From contig JAAOMR010000010.1 of the NCBI GenBank assembly GCA_018853935.1, positions 1-35,698 of the forward strand: 35,698 bases of DNA, in the 5' to 3' direction. Below are positions 18,621-25,898 of this stretch, in pieces. The notes under the pieces were generated by a model that searched no databases, had not been told where the DNA came from, and saw nothing but the letters and a program-made list of their open reading frames with translations. How positions within the stretch are numbered: the first letter of the stretch is position 1; each line of letters begins with the position of its first letter. The stretch comes from Acidithiobacillus ferrivorans. Its GTDB lineage: Bacteria > Pseudomonadota > Gammaproteobacteria > Acidithiobacillales > Acidithiobacillaceae. The translations under genes were made by a program, and so were the position numbers.

Positions 18621-19997
18621 CTAACGGAAGGGTAAACCGCCCTTCAACATCGATTTTGGATTCATCCCCAGCAAACGGCTGAGCCCCCGGCCCCCTTTAC
18701 CCATTTTTTTGAACATCTTTTGCATCATTTCGAACTGTTTAAGCAGGCGGTTGACCTCGGTGACGCTCGTCCCGGAACCCGCAGCAATCCGCCGTCGCCG
18801 CGAGGCTTTGATAATGTCCGGATGATGCCGTTCGCCAGGTGTCATGGAGTTGATGATGGCTTCCAGACGGCGCATCGACTTGCCGTCCTGCATAGCGCTC
18901 TGCGCCTCGGCAGGTAACTCACCCATGCCGGGCAGCTTATCCATGATACTGGCCATACCGCCCATGCGCTCAAGCTGGCGCAACTGCTCGCGGAAGTCTT
19001 CCAGATCGAAGCCCTTGCCGCTGCGCAGCTTGTCGGTCATTTTCCGGGCCTGATCCTGGTCCACGTCCTGCTGGACCTGCTCCACCAGACTGACAATGTC
19101 GCCCATGCCCAAAATGCGCGAGGCCATGCGATCCGGATAGAAGGGCTCCAGGCCCTTGCGAATTTTCTCACCGATACCAATAAACTTGATGGGTTTACCC
19201 GTAATGGCCCGCACCGATAGGGCCGCGCCACCGCGGGCGTCACCATCCGCCTTGGTGAGGATCACGCCGGTCAGCGGCAGGGCGTCGTTAAAAGCCTTGG
19301 CGGTATTCACCGCATCCTGACCGGTCATGGCATCGACCACGAAAAGCAGTTCCACCGGTTTGACCGCCGCGGTCAGGGCCTGCGCCTCGGCCATCATCTC
19401 GCTGTCCACGTGCAGACGCCCCGCCGTGTCGACGATGAGCACGTCGTAGACGCCGCGCTGCGCCGCTTCCACCGCATCCTGGGCGATGCGTACCGGCTGC
19501 TGGTCGGGGCTGGAAGGGAACACATCTACCTCAATGTCTTTGCCGAGATGCGCCAACTGCTCCATGGCGGCAGGACGATAGACGTCAGTACTGACCATCA
19601 GCACACGCTTCTTTTCTTTATCCTTGAGCCACAGGGCGAGCTTGGCACTGGTGGTGGTCTTACCCGAGCCCTGCAAACCCGCGAGCAGGATCACCGCCGG
19701 GGGACGGGCGCTGAGATCGAGGCAATCATTGTGCGCGCCCATCAGCTTCACCAGCTCATCATGGACGATCTTGACAAAGACCTGCCCCGGCGTGAGGCTC
19801 TTGACCACGGCTTCGCCCATAGCCTCTTCGCGGACGTTATTAATGAAGTCCTTGACCACCGGCAGGGCTACGTCGGCCTCCAGCAGTGCCAGCCGCACAT
19901 CGCGCAGGGCGTCGCGGATATTATCCTCACTCAGCCGTCCCTGGCCGCGCAAGTTCTTGAAGGTCTGGGTCAGTTTCTGGGTCAGATTGTCAAACAT
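18621..19997 (-). CDS. ffh: Signal recognition particle protein Ffh (SRP54)
   Basis: Ffh binds 4.5S RNA and signal peptides and delivers ribosomes to FtsY. The 458-residue protein has the N domain (MFDNLTQKLTQTFKNLRGQG, ALLEADVALPVVKDF), the GTPase G domain with P-loop GLQGSGKTTTSAKLA (G107-T115 core), VDTAGRLHVD, TKADGDARGGAALS and KFIGIGEKI, and the methionine-rich M domain (MGGMASIMDKLPGMG, MTPGERHHPDIIKASRRRRIA, SGTSVTEVNRLLKQFEMMQKM). It is the first gene of the minus operon. Its leader contains a small hairpin CCCCT-CGTGT-AGGGG (20003-20017) that overlaps the ribosome site and might limit initiation. Confidence 0.98.
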   Translation of the reverse strand: MFDNLTQKLTQTFKNLRGQGRLSEDNIRDALRDVRLALLEADVALPVVKDFINNVREEAMGEAVVKSLTPGQVFVKIVHDELVKLMGAHNDCLDLSARPPAVILLAGLQGSGKTTTSAKLALWLKDKEKKRVLMVSTDVYRPAAMEQLAHLGKDIEVDVFPSSPDQQPVRIAQDAVEAAQRGVYDVLIVDTAGRLHVDSEMMAEAQALTAAVKPVELLFVVDAMTGQDAVNTAKAFNDALPLTGVILTKADGDARGGAALSVRAITGKPIKFIGIGEKIRKGLEPFYPDRMASRILGMGDIVSLVEQVQQDVDQDQARKMTDKLRSGKGFDLEDFREQLRQLERMGGMASIMDKLPGMGELPAEAQSAMQDGKSMRRLEAIINSMTPGERHHPDIIKASRRRRIAAGSGTSVTEVNRLLKQFEMMQKMFKKMGKGGRGLSRLLGMNPKSMLKGGLPFR

Positions 19998-20020
19998 GGG
20001 TCCCCCTCGTGTAGGGGTGG

Positions 20021-20049
20021 ATTTTGGACTGTATGGAGCGGTCGTGCAA
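20021..20049 (-). promoter_or_regulatory. Weak candidate promoter of the ffh operon
   Basis: On minus, TTGCAC (20049-20044) and CAAAAT (20026-20021) are 17 bases apart, ending 24 bases before the ffh ATG. Both boxes are mediocre, so this is a placement guess based mainly on spacing and position. Confidence 0.28.
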
Positions 20050-20149
20050 TGCGTGATATCACCCCTCCCGCCGCACCCGCAGAGGATTGAGCTGATGCCT
20101 TTGATGACGTCAGTCGGGCATGAAGTGATCTATCAGCACCTTGAAACAG

Positions 20150-20245
20150 TCGACTATCTGCGGTAGCGCTTCCGACAATAAATATCTTCTGTTCGGTGAT
20201 GAACCGGACATGTTTTTCGGATAGTTCATTGAATCGCTGACCCAT
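20150..20245 (-). pseudogene. PNPOx-family flavoprotein, N-terminal remnant
   Basis: From an ATG at 20245 with a GGAGAA ribosome site, the minus strand reads MGQRFNELSEKHVRFITEQK then IFIVGSATADSR. This is the typical start of pyridoxamine-5'-phosphate-oxidase-like FMN proteins, which usually continue with a NVSPKG motif. Here the sequence degrades to LFQGADRSLHAR, with the motif lost, and the frame runs on without family features towards ffh. A full copy would need ~150 more residues, so this is a truncated, decayed gene. It lies in the 540-base gap between ffh and vapC. Confidence 0.55.
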
Positions 20246-20311
20246 TGGGTTCTCCGTATTGTCTGGTGTGGCTAACGTAAATTCGATTGCAGTAAAGGTG
20301 CAGCGTAACAT

Positions 20312-20537
20312 TCAAAGTTGCAGTATCACACGCCCATTGTCATCCCCAATCACCCAATCATGAACGACTGTTACTGGTCGGATGATGTCATTTGCTTTCC
20401 GCTGCTGAATGACCGTAACCAGCCTGCTCCAGCCATTGGTCGCTGGACTTCATGCGCCCGCCATAGCGCAAGGTTGGGATGAAACTCTTATCCGTTAAAT
20501 TTGCTGCTGCCCAATTCCTAATATCTGCAAACTCTGC
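20312..20537 (-). other. Gap with coding-like but broken sequence
   Basis: No intact gene is visible. On minus, a start-less run reading FADIRNWAAANLTDKSFIPT and ending AAESK (about 20395-20540), then a different frame reading IIRPVTVVHDWVIGDDNGRV ending ILQL (about 20310-20400), look like two pieces of a degraded gene shifted against each other. I cannot name the parent family. Together with the PNPOx remnant next to it, the patch looks like an eroding insertion region. Confidence 0.4.
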
Positions 20538-20924
20538 TTAAACCTTAATGATTGTATCGCTGTAAAGTGCCACCAGCGGGTCGTGGGTCATTAAGCGCAT
20601 CGGTTCCACGAGCGCTTGCGCCACAAGAATGCGGTCAAACGGGTCTTGGTGGTGCGCGGGCAACTCTTCCACGGCAACCGCATGCTCTGCCTCGATAGGA
20701 AGAAGCCGATAACCCGACTCCCGAAAATAACGCACTGCGTCTTGGCTTGATACGGGCATATCGCCTCGCCCTAAAGCATGCTTGATCGCAATTTCCCAGA
20801 CGTTCGCCGCGCTGACCCAAACGGTCGTTCTGGGCGACTGAATCATGTCACGCGCCTTCTGGGGCAAATTCGGACTGTCCGTGATGGCCCACAGGGCAAC
20901 ATGCGTATCCAGCAACAAGTTCAG
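20538..20924 (-). CDS. vapC: PIN-domain toxin, VapC type
   Basis: The protein reads LLLDTHVALWAITDSPNLP at the N-terminus, then VSAANVWEIAIKHALG, EAEHAVAVEELPAHHQDPFD and RLMTHDPLVALYSD. Counting from the TTG at 20918, the PIN acidic residues are D4, E42, D92/D95 and D113, a complete set for a Mg-dependent ribonuclease. There is no ATG. The first TTG gives 126 residues, but reading two codons further back gives (L)N-LLLDTHVALW from a CTG at 20924 that overlaps the antitoxin stop. That matches the usual VapC start, so I set the start there with caution. It is translated right behind its antitoxin and closes the pair. Targets are unknown; VapC toxins usually cut tRNA or rRNA. Confidence 0.88.
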   Translation of the reverse strand: MNLLLDTHVALWAITDSPNLPQKARDMIQSPRTTVWVSAANVWEIAIKHALGRGDMPVSSQDAVRYFRESGYRLLPIEAEHAVAVEELPAHHQDPFDRILVAQALVEPMRLMTHDPLVALYSDTIIKV

Positions 20925-21169
20925 GACTGCACCCCGCCCATGAATAAGTGCGCCACGGCATCGTTATGCGCATCGATACTGTCGGGCACAACGAACAAGC
21001 CTTTCGCCACACCAATCCGCTTTCCAGACAGCGCCGCATCTATCGGCACCAACTTGGCGGCGGGACGACCATTCCTGGCGATCACGATCTCGCGCTCCTG
21101 TCCTTGCTCAATGGCTTCCACCAAGCGGGACAGAGAGGACTTGGCTTGTAACATATTGACATTCTGCAT
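20921..21169 (-). CDS. Phd/YefM-type antitoxin of the VapC pair
   Basis: The 82-residue protein starts MQNVNMLQAKSSLSRLVEAI and continues EQGQEREIVIARNGRPAAKL, the DNA-binding Phd/YefM N-terminal fold. A C-terminal tail follows that would wrap the toxin (SIDAHNDAVAHLFMGG). It should neutralise the PIN toxin and repress its own promoter. The ATG at 21169 has GGAG 7 bases upstream; a GTG at 21181 is in frame but would swallow that site. A strong sigma-70-like promoter lies 24 bases upstream at 21193-21221. The stop overlaps or touches the toxin start, as expected for a coupled toxin-antitoxin operon. Confidence 0.9.
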   Translation of the reverse strand: MQNVNMLQAKSSLSRLVEAIEQGQEREIVIARNGRPAAKLVPIDAALSGKRIGVAKGLFVVPDSIDAHNDAVAHLFMGGVQS

Positions 21170-21192
21170 CGTATTCTCCACAGAATGGAGTT

Positions 21193-21221
21193 AGTCTAGT
21201 CTGGCTAATTAAAATGGTCAA
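21193..21221 (-). promoter_or_regulatory. Promoter of the toxin-antitoxin operon
   Basis: On minus, TTGACC (21221-21216) and TAGACT (21198-21193) are separated by exactly 17 bases, 23 bases before the antitoxin ATG. The direct repeat AGACT-AGACT overlaps the -10 region and is a plausible antitoxin operator site. Confidence 0.75.
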
Positions 21222-21229
21222 GACCGTGA

Positions 21230-21580
21230 TTATGCTGTCCGCCACCTCAAACGCTGTCCGGGAACCACCCCGTGACGCGCAACACCGCCTGCTGCCACCT
21301 CCAGCGTCGTGCGGGCACCCCGGCAGGATTTCATGCGCCATGCGCTGACACCTGAGTGACAAACCAATACCCTCAGATCAGCACCCAGGAAAATGACATC
21401 GATGGGGAAACGCATACCCACGGTATGTACACTCCCGCAGGCAGTCAGCAACAACCCCTTCTGATCAGAGAGCCCGGCCTTGCCCAGCAAACCCTGCAAA
21501 CGGTCGAGAAAACCGGCCGCCATCTGCACCTCAGACCAGAGCACCTGGCCATCACGGCAAATCATCCCTGCCGGTTTCAA
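21230..21580 (-). CDS. DUF192 family protein coupled to tadC
   Basis: The 116-residue protein carries the DUF192 core: LDRLQGLLGKAGL, GLLLTACGSVHTVGMRFPID, VIFLGADLRVLVC, and WRMKSCRGARTTLEVAAGGV. Family function is unknown; many members are secreted or sit next to envelope genes, but this one lacks a clear signal peptide. The first possible start is a TTG at 21580 that overlaps the tadC stop (TTGA) and has AGGAGGG about 7 bases upstream; an ATG at 21565 is the alternative. It is the last gene of the tadB-tadC transcript, ending 8 bases before the -35 box of the toxin-antitoxin promoter. Confidence 0.85.
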   Translation of the reverse strand: MKPAGMICRDGQVLWSEVQMAAGFLDRLQGLLGKAGLSDQKGLLLTACGSVHTVGMRFPIDVIFLGADLRVLVCHSGVSAWRMKSCRGARTTLEVAAGGVARHGVVPGQRLRWRTA

Positions 21581-22458
21581 AAACTGCCCTCCTGAAGAAA
21601 TTTCATATAGATGACAAAAGCCAGCATCAAAAAAGTAATGGGAAAAATGAAGACGACCAGTGGAGCCAGTAACTTGACCGGTGCCTCCAGCGCCAGCTTT
21701 TCGGCGCGCAGGAAACGCTCCTCACGTCGCTGTTCCGCTTGCGCCCGCAATACCGGTCCGAGATCGCCCCCACGCTCTTCCGATTGAATCAGGGCGCTGA
21801 CCAGACTCCGCACTTCCGGCAACGGAACCCGCTCCCCAAAGCGTCGGAAAATATCCATCTTCGGCGTCCCCGCGCGCAAATCGCGGATCATAATGCTGAA
21901 CTCATTGCGCAGCGGTCCCAGCGGTCCCTTATCCACCGCCACCTGCATGGCGCTGGTCAAATTCAGCCCACCCTCAATCATCAGGGTGATAAAATCGAGA
22001 TAAACGGGTAGCTCCTTGAGAATCAGCCGTCCCCGCCGCTTGGCCTGCTCAACAAGCCACAGATCGGGATAAAAACCACCCACCAGCGTGGCCAGCAAGC
22101 TCAGCCAGATATTAAAAAGCCCAAATGCCGTATAGAATAAAAAGACAAAAATCAGCGGGACCAGCATGCTGATCACCTTGAGTGCTACGAACTCTCTGGC
22201 ACTGAGCAAATAATTCATACCAGCTCTTTGTAATCGATGGTGGATGCGCAGTAAAAAGTGGTCCGGAATAAAGACAATCAACGTGGAACGGATGAACTGC
22301 ACCAAGGGCCAAAACGGGCGCAAACCTTTGGGCAAGGGATCCATATAATCCCGCGGTGATGGCTCCGTCTGCCGCGCCAGCATACCAGATCCATAGACAA
22401 AAAGTCCGATGGAGACCCCGGCGATGAGTGCTATTAACACCGCCAATAGCGCATTCAT
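21577..22458 (-). CDS. tadC: Tad pilus inner-membrane platform protein TadC
   Basis: The 293-residue protein has an N-terminal membrane segment (LLAVLIALIAGVSIGLFVYG), a central pair (ISMLVPLIFVFLFYTAFGLF, WLSLLATLVGGFYPDLW), the type II secretion F (T2SSF) domain with ELPVYLDFITLMIEGGLNLT and ALIQSEERGGDLGPVLRAQA, and a C-terminal membrane segment (LAPLVVFIFPITFLMLAFVI). With TadB it forms the platform on which the TadA ATPase works. It overlaps the tadB stop by 4 bases. This pair is transcribed away from the rest of the pilus genes, which is an unusual layout. Confidence 0.92.
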   Translation of the reverse strand: MNALLAVLIALIAGVSIGLFVYGSGMLARQTEPSPRDYMDPLPKGLRPFWPLVQFIRSTLIVFIPDHFLLRIHHRLQRAGMNYLLSAREFVALKVISMLVPLIFVFLFYTAFGLFNIWLSLLATLVGGFYPDLWLVEQAKRRGRLILKELPVYLDFITLMIEGGLNLTSAMQVAVDKGPLGPLRNEFSIMIRDLRAGTPKMDIFRRFGERVPLPEVRSLVSALIQSEERGGDLGPVLRAQAEQRREERFLRAEKLALEAPVKLLAPLVVFIFPITFLMLAFVIYMKFLQEGSF

Positions 22459-23306
22459 ACTTCAATGCTCACGATTTTCTGGATCCATAAATAACCGAAC
22501 ACTTCAAATAAAATGGCGATAGCCAGCACCGCCCAGCCGCGCGTCGTATTAAATAGCGCCCCCATAGCCTGAGGCTCAATCTGCAAGAGCGCAAAAATGA
22601 TCAACGCTGGCAAAACCGTCATCACAATACCCTGAAGTCGGCCCTGTGAGGTCAGCGCTTTTATCTTCTGCTCCATCATTAGTCGCTTGCGGATGGTATC
22701 CCCCAATCGCGCCACCGTGTCGGCGAGATTACCTCCCACCTCCCGGCTAATACGCAAAGCGGAGGACAGCAGTTGCACATCCTGCGACGGCACCCGTTGC
22801 GCCAGATGGTCTATGGCGGCCTCGAAGGCGACTCCCAGGCGCTGCTCCCGCACGACCAGCGCCAGCTCCTGGCTGATGGGTGGACTCAGATCGCGGGAGA
22901 GCCCTTCCATGGCTTGCTGCAAATTGGCACCGCCGCGCAAGCCGCTGGCCAGCATCATGAGGGCATCCGGCAGTTGTGCATGCAGACGATCCAGACGCCT
23001 CTTCTGCAACCAGCGCAGCACAAAACGGGGCAACAAGGTGATGACAATGGCCGTCGTAATGGCCAACACTGGCGAATCCAGCAGCAGCCAGACCATAAGC
23101 GGCAAAACCAGCACCGCCGCTACGTTCAATTTCCACAATAAATCAGAGTCCGCGAAGATGAACAACTCCGACAACCTGACCTGTCCGTCGCGGGCGAAGG
23201 TCGTCCGCCCCGTCACCAAAGCCTGCCGGGTTGCCAGCAGGGCCACAAAAGTAAGTCCGACCACTGCAGCGAACACCAGAATACCGAGTACATTATGACT
23301 TACCAT
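22455..23306 (-). CDS. tadB: Tad pilus inner-membrane platform protein TadB
   Basis: The 283-residue protein has an N-terminal membrane segment (VLGILVFAAVVGLTFVALLA), two central ones (VAAVLVLPLMVWLLLDSPVL, AITTAIVITLLPRFVL), a T2SSF domain with QLPDALMMLASGLRGGANLQ and ALRISREVGGNLADTVARLG, and a C-terminal pair (GIVMTVLPALIIFALLQIEP, GWAVLAIAILFEVFGYLWI). This is the TadB layout, a partner of TadC in the Flp pilus base. GGGGGAG precedes the ATG. It is divergent from the LuxR-type gene across a 338-base AT-rich gap that must hold promoters for both directions. Confidence 0.92.
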   Translation of the reverse strand: MVSHNVLGILVFAAVVGLTFVALLATRQALVTGRTTFARDGQVRLSELFIFADSDLLWKLNVAAVLVLPLMVWLLLDSPVLAITTAIVITLLPRFVLRWLQKRRLDRLHAQLPDALMMLASGLRGGANLQQAMEGLSRDLSPPISQELALVVREQRLGVAFEAAIDHLAQRVPSQDVQLLSSALRISREVGGNLADTVARLGDTIRKRLMMEQKIKALTSQGRLQGIVMTVLPALIIFALLQIEPQAMGALFNTTRGWAVLAIAILFEVFGYLWIQKIVSIEV

Positions 23307-23644
23307 CCGCTCCCCCCACCCATTTTTCGGGCTGATTATCGATTCACAGAGAAATCGTACTAATACCCTGTATCTTACGTTAGACTCTGCACATTACTCT
23401 GGGTGATAACGTGTTAAGTGCATTAAAACATAATCCACGGACCAGCAAAAGGCATCCAATAATCACATACTATAAACTATATTGTATTGTATCTATTAAT
23501 TATTTTAACGAAAAATTCAGCATGGAGGCATCAACACGAGCAATTATAGTGAACAGCATCGCTACATATTGACATTAGCACGGAGCGCGGTAATATCGTG
23601 CCATAGCATAGATTATATAATTCTCCATATCGGAGGGAGCGAAT
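23307..23644. other. AT-rich divergent control region between tadB and luxR-type gene
   Basis: No gene is visible in these 338 bases. The sequence is far richer in A/T than its flanks, especially 23460-23520. A clear plus-strand promoter lies at 23569-23596. I found no equally good minus-strand promoter for tadB, only weak candidates around 23390-23460. Confidence 0.7.
23569..23596 (+). promoter_or_regulatory. Promoter and dyad upstream of the LuxR-type regulator
   Basis: TTGACA (23569-23574, perfect) and TAATAT (23591-23596) are separated by 16 bases. An inverted repeat GCACG (23578-23582) and CGTGC (23597-23601) brackets most of the spacer and the -10 box, the right place for a repressor or autoregulator. 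The gene starts 48 bases downstream. Confidence 0.72.
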
Positions 23645-24334
23645 ATGTGGCTGAACCTACTAGCCCAGCCCGCGGCGTGCGGTGCGGGCCAGACACTAAA
23701 GTGCTATGCGCTGGGAAGATCACCTTCTGATATCTCCAGAGGATGGCGGGAACAAGGCTGGTTCCGACAAATCAAGGTCTATCGCCTGCACCGCCACTGC
23801 AAAGGCTGGCGGACCACATCCTGGTGGCGTTACCCTACGGGACGCTGGCCCGCCCCGCCCAGAGAATTGATCATCCGGGCACAGCGCGAGGTAATATCCG
23901 GAAATCCACACCCCTACTGCATTGCGACGTCCTCGCAACTCGCGATGAGCCTCCTCTGCAACCCCACCCCTACCCAGATCGCGTTATTCCACCTGGAAAT
24001 CACCAGGGAACTGAGCCATACGGAACTCAAGGATATTCAGGCAGAGTTGCTTATTCTCTACACAGCGCTCGAAACCGAAGAACCTTTTCATCCCGAGCTC
24101 ACCCCAACGGACTTGCGTATTGCACAAATGCTCGTAGAGGGTATCGGTCAAAACGAGATTGCGGCCCAGCTTGGCCAAAGTGAAAGTACTATCCGCTCCC
24201 GGATCGCCGTCATGTGTAGACGGCATGGAGTACCCAACCGGCGGATGCTCCTGGCACGCCTGCTCAAAACCATCCAAAACAAAAGACCCGGCAGCAAGCG
24301 ATCCTTCCCTCACCAATTATCACGATCGGAGTGA
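23645..24334 (+). CDS. LuxR-type transcription regulator of the tad locus
   Basis: The C-terminal part (about 152-207: LTPTDLRIAQMLVEGIGQNE, IAAQLGQSESTIRSRIAVMC) is a LuxR/GerE helix-turn-helix. The N-terminal ~90 residues are unusual, basic and Trp-rich (GWREQGWFRQIKVYRLHRH, WRTTSWWRYPTGRWP). They match neither a phosphoacceptor receiver nor an autoinducer domain that I can recognise. The middle (about 90-145) is helical. The ATG has GGAGGGAG 5 bases upstream and a strong promoter before it. It lies between the divergent halves of the tad locus and is directly followed by an OmpA-like gene 5 bases later, so it probably controls this pilus. The signal sensed is unknown. Confidence 0.8.
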   Translation: MWLNLLAQPAACGAGQTLKCYALGRSPSDISRGWREQGWFRQIKVYRLHRHCKGWRTTSWWRYPTGRWPAPPRELIIRAQREVISGNPHPYCIATSSQLAMSLLCNPTPTQIALFHLEITRELSHTELKDIQAELLILYTALETEEPFHPELTPTDLRIAQMLVEGIGQNEIAAQLGQSESTIRSRIAVMCRRHGVPNRRMLLARLLKTIQNKRPGSKRSFPHQLSRSE

Positions 24335-24339
24335 AGAAC

Positions 24340-25557
24340 ATGCGCACTTTTACTCTGCGAATCAGCTTACTGTTGCTTCTGACCACTGGCCCCGCCTTTG
24401 CCCTGGACGAACCCGGACAGGATTTACCCTTTCTGGGGCGCTACCCTGGCAGCATCATTGACAGTTATAAAACCGCTCATTACGACGAGGCCACCATTCC
24501 CCTCGGGATTTTAGGCAAAAAGGGGTTCGCCAAATCGGAGACCGTAGAGGGTCAGGTGACGTACATTCGTTACAAAGTACCGGAAGACCGCTCGCCCCTG
24601 GAGTTCATCCGCAACTACCAACAGGCATTACAGCGCGCGGGGTTCCACGTCTTGTGGCAATGTGCCGATCATGGCTGCAGAACCCCGGACGCAGATGTGG
24701 CAGCAACACTTTGGCGGGGCGCTCCAACCCGCTACACCGGCGGCGCGGAAATTTTCAACTTTGAGAATGGCCGCATGCTCAGTGCCGAACATCGCGCCAC
24801 GGATGGTGTACGCACTATTGTATTTATCAACGACAACACCCTGTTTGGCCATTCTCAGGACGCCTCCGTGTACGCCGTGCAAACCAAAGCCATGCAAAGC
24901 GGCATGGTCAGCAGCGATGCCGGACAGTTGACCAGCGAGAGCATGGCGGGCGCCCTGGTTCAGCAGGGGCGTTTCGCTATGCACTTACCCTTCGATTTCA
25001 ATCAGGCGACCCTACGGTCAGATGCGCAGCCGACTCTGACGGCGCTGTCCCAACTTATGGAGCAACACCCCTCCCTCCGCATACGTCTGGAGGGGCACAC
25101 CGATCAAGTGGGCTCTGCTGCATACAATCAGAAGCTGTCGCTAAATCGTGCCTTGGCCGTAAAATCGGCTTTAACAGCGCAAGGCATAGTTGGGCAACGT
25201 ATTGAGGTTACCGGATTCGGTGCCACACGCCCGATAGCAGGCAACGATACCGATGAGGGGCGCGCACAAAACCGCCGGGTTGAAGTAGTTGATCTCAGCC
25301 CTGGTGCCATCGCCGGGCTCCGGCCTGCAAATGCCGCCATCACGCCGACCATCACCCATGCGCCCGCAATGAATAGCGCACCCACCATACGAAACAGCGT
25401 CTATCACCGCAACGCCCCCCCAATCACCGGGAGATCTGCAGCCAATACCCCTGCAGTCGAACTGGCCAACACCGCTGCAGACGCCGTTCGCAGCGAGACC
25501 AACTCCCGGATACAGCAGGGTGTGCGTAACCTGGCACAGGGCATATTTAGTAACTGA
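24340..25557 (+). CDS. DUF4892-like / OmpA-family envelope protein
   Basis: The product is 405 residues from ATG 24340 (a GTG at 24331 overlapping the luxR stop is the alternative). It starts with a signal peptide (TFTLRISLLLLLTTGPAFA). The next ~150 residues (FLGRYPGSIIDSYKTAHYDE, YIRYKVPEDRSPLEFIRNYQ, QALQRAGFHVLWQC) look like DUF4892. An OmpA C-terminal peptidoglycan-binding domain follows (FDFNQATLRSDAQPTLTALS, RIRLEGHTDQVGSAAYNQ, LSLNRALAVKSALTAQGI, GRAQNRRVEVV), then a low-complexity Pro/Ala/Thr tail. It should anchor to the cell wall from the periplasm or outer membrane and could stabilise the pilus secretin. A terminator right after it ends the luxR-ompA transcript. Confidence 0.85.
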   Translation: MRTFTLRISLLLLLTTGPAFALDEPGQDLPFLGRYPGSIIDSYKTAHYDEATIPLGILGKKGFAKSETVEGQVTYIRYKVPEDRSPLEFIRNYQQALQRAGFHVLWQCADHGCRTPDADVAATLWRGAPTRYTGGAEIFNFENGRMLSAEHRATDGVRTIVFINDNTLFGHSQDASVYAVQTKAMQSGMVSSDAGQLTSESMAGALVQQGRFAMHLPFDFNQATLRSDAQPTLTALSQLMEQHPSLRIRLEGHTDQVGSAAYNQKLSLNRALAVKSALTAQGIVGQRIEVTGFGATRPIAGNDTDEGRAQNRRVEVVDLSPGAIAGLRPANAAITPTITHAPAMNSAPTIRNSVYHRNAPPITGRSAANTPAVELANTAADAVRSETNSRIQQGVRNLAQGIFSN

Positions 25558-25583
25558 TCACCAAGTCTAGAGCATCATCATTA

Positions 25584-25619
25584 AGCGCGCCGAACAATCT
25601 GTTCCGGCGCTGTTTTTTG
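25584..25619 (+). terminator. Rho-independent terminator after the OmpA-like gene
   Basis: AGCGCGCCGAACA (25584-25596) pairs with TGTTCCGGCGCT (25600-25611) with one imperfect step and a 3-base loop, followed by GTTTTTT. It separates the regulator-OmpA unit from the pilin unit. Confidence 0.82.
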
Positions 25620-25898
25620 TCTTGATACCCAATATCATCAGGCACATATATAGGTGGCAAATAGCGCACAAACATGCTTCATCAAAAGTTACCGCTACTC
25701 GATCGTCACTAAATTACCAGCAACGCTCCGCCCCGGAACTGTATCATTTTTATAACAAAACAGGAACACCGCTATTAATGTTATTTTTCATACTATTATG
25801 ACATCATACCAGTGATTTTTGGCCATATTGTGCCATACTTTTGCCCATGCTTTAATGTTTCTGTGGTAGATGAAATTCCACCAATTTCTGGAGGACAA
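25620..25898 (+). other. Pilin gene leader and promoter region
   Basis: No gene is visible between the terminator and the pilin ATG. The stretch is A/T-rich and holds a candidate promoter at 25828-25856. A small stem GTGG ... CCAC lies in the leader just before the ribosome site. Confidence 0.6.
25828..25856 (+). promoter_or_regulatory. Candidate extended -10 promoter of the pilin gene
   Basis: TTTAAT (25851-25856) has TG one base upstream (TGCTTTAAT), an extended -10, and a poor -35 TTGTGC (25828-25833) 17 bases away. It lies 42 bases before the pilin ATG. Confidence 0.5.

Noticed and set aside
23461-23520. Origin-like AT-rich stretch between tadB and the regulator
   Set aside because: No DnaA boxes (TTATNCACA) or iterons were seen; AT richness alone fits a promoter region.
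25818-25834. Sigma-54 promoter upstream of the pilin
   Set aside because: TTGGCCATATTGTGCC resembles the pattern, but the GG to GC spacing is 9 and not 10 and the flanking bases do not match.
25812-25898. Earlier pilin start at 25812
   Set aside because: It would add 29 residues ahead of the prepilin leader and overlap the candidate promoter; TGGAGGA fits the ATG at 25899.
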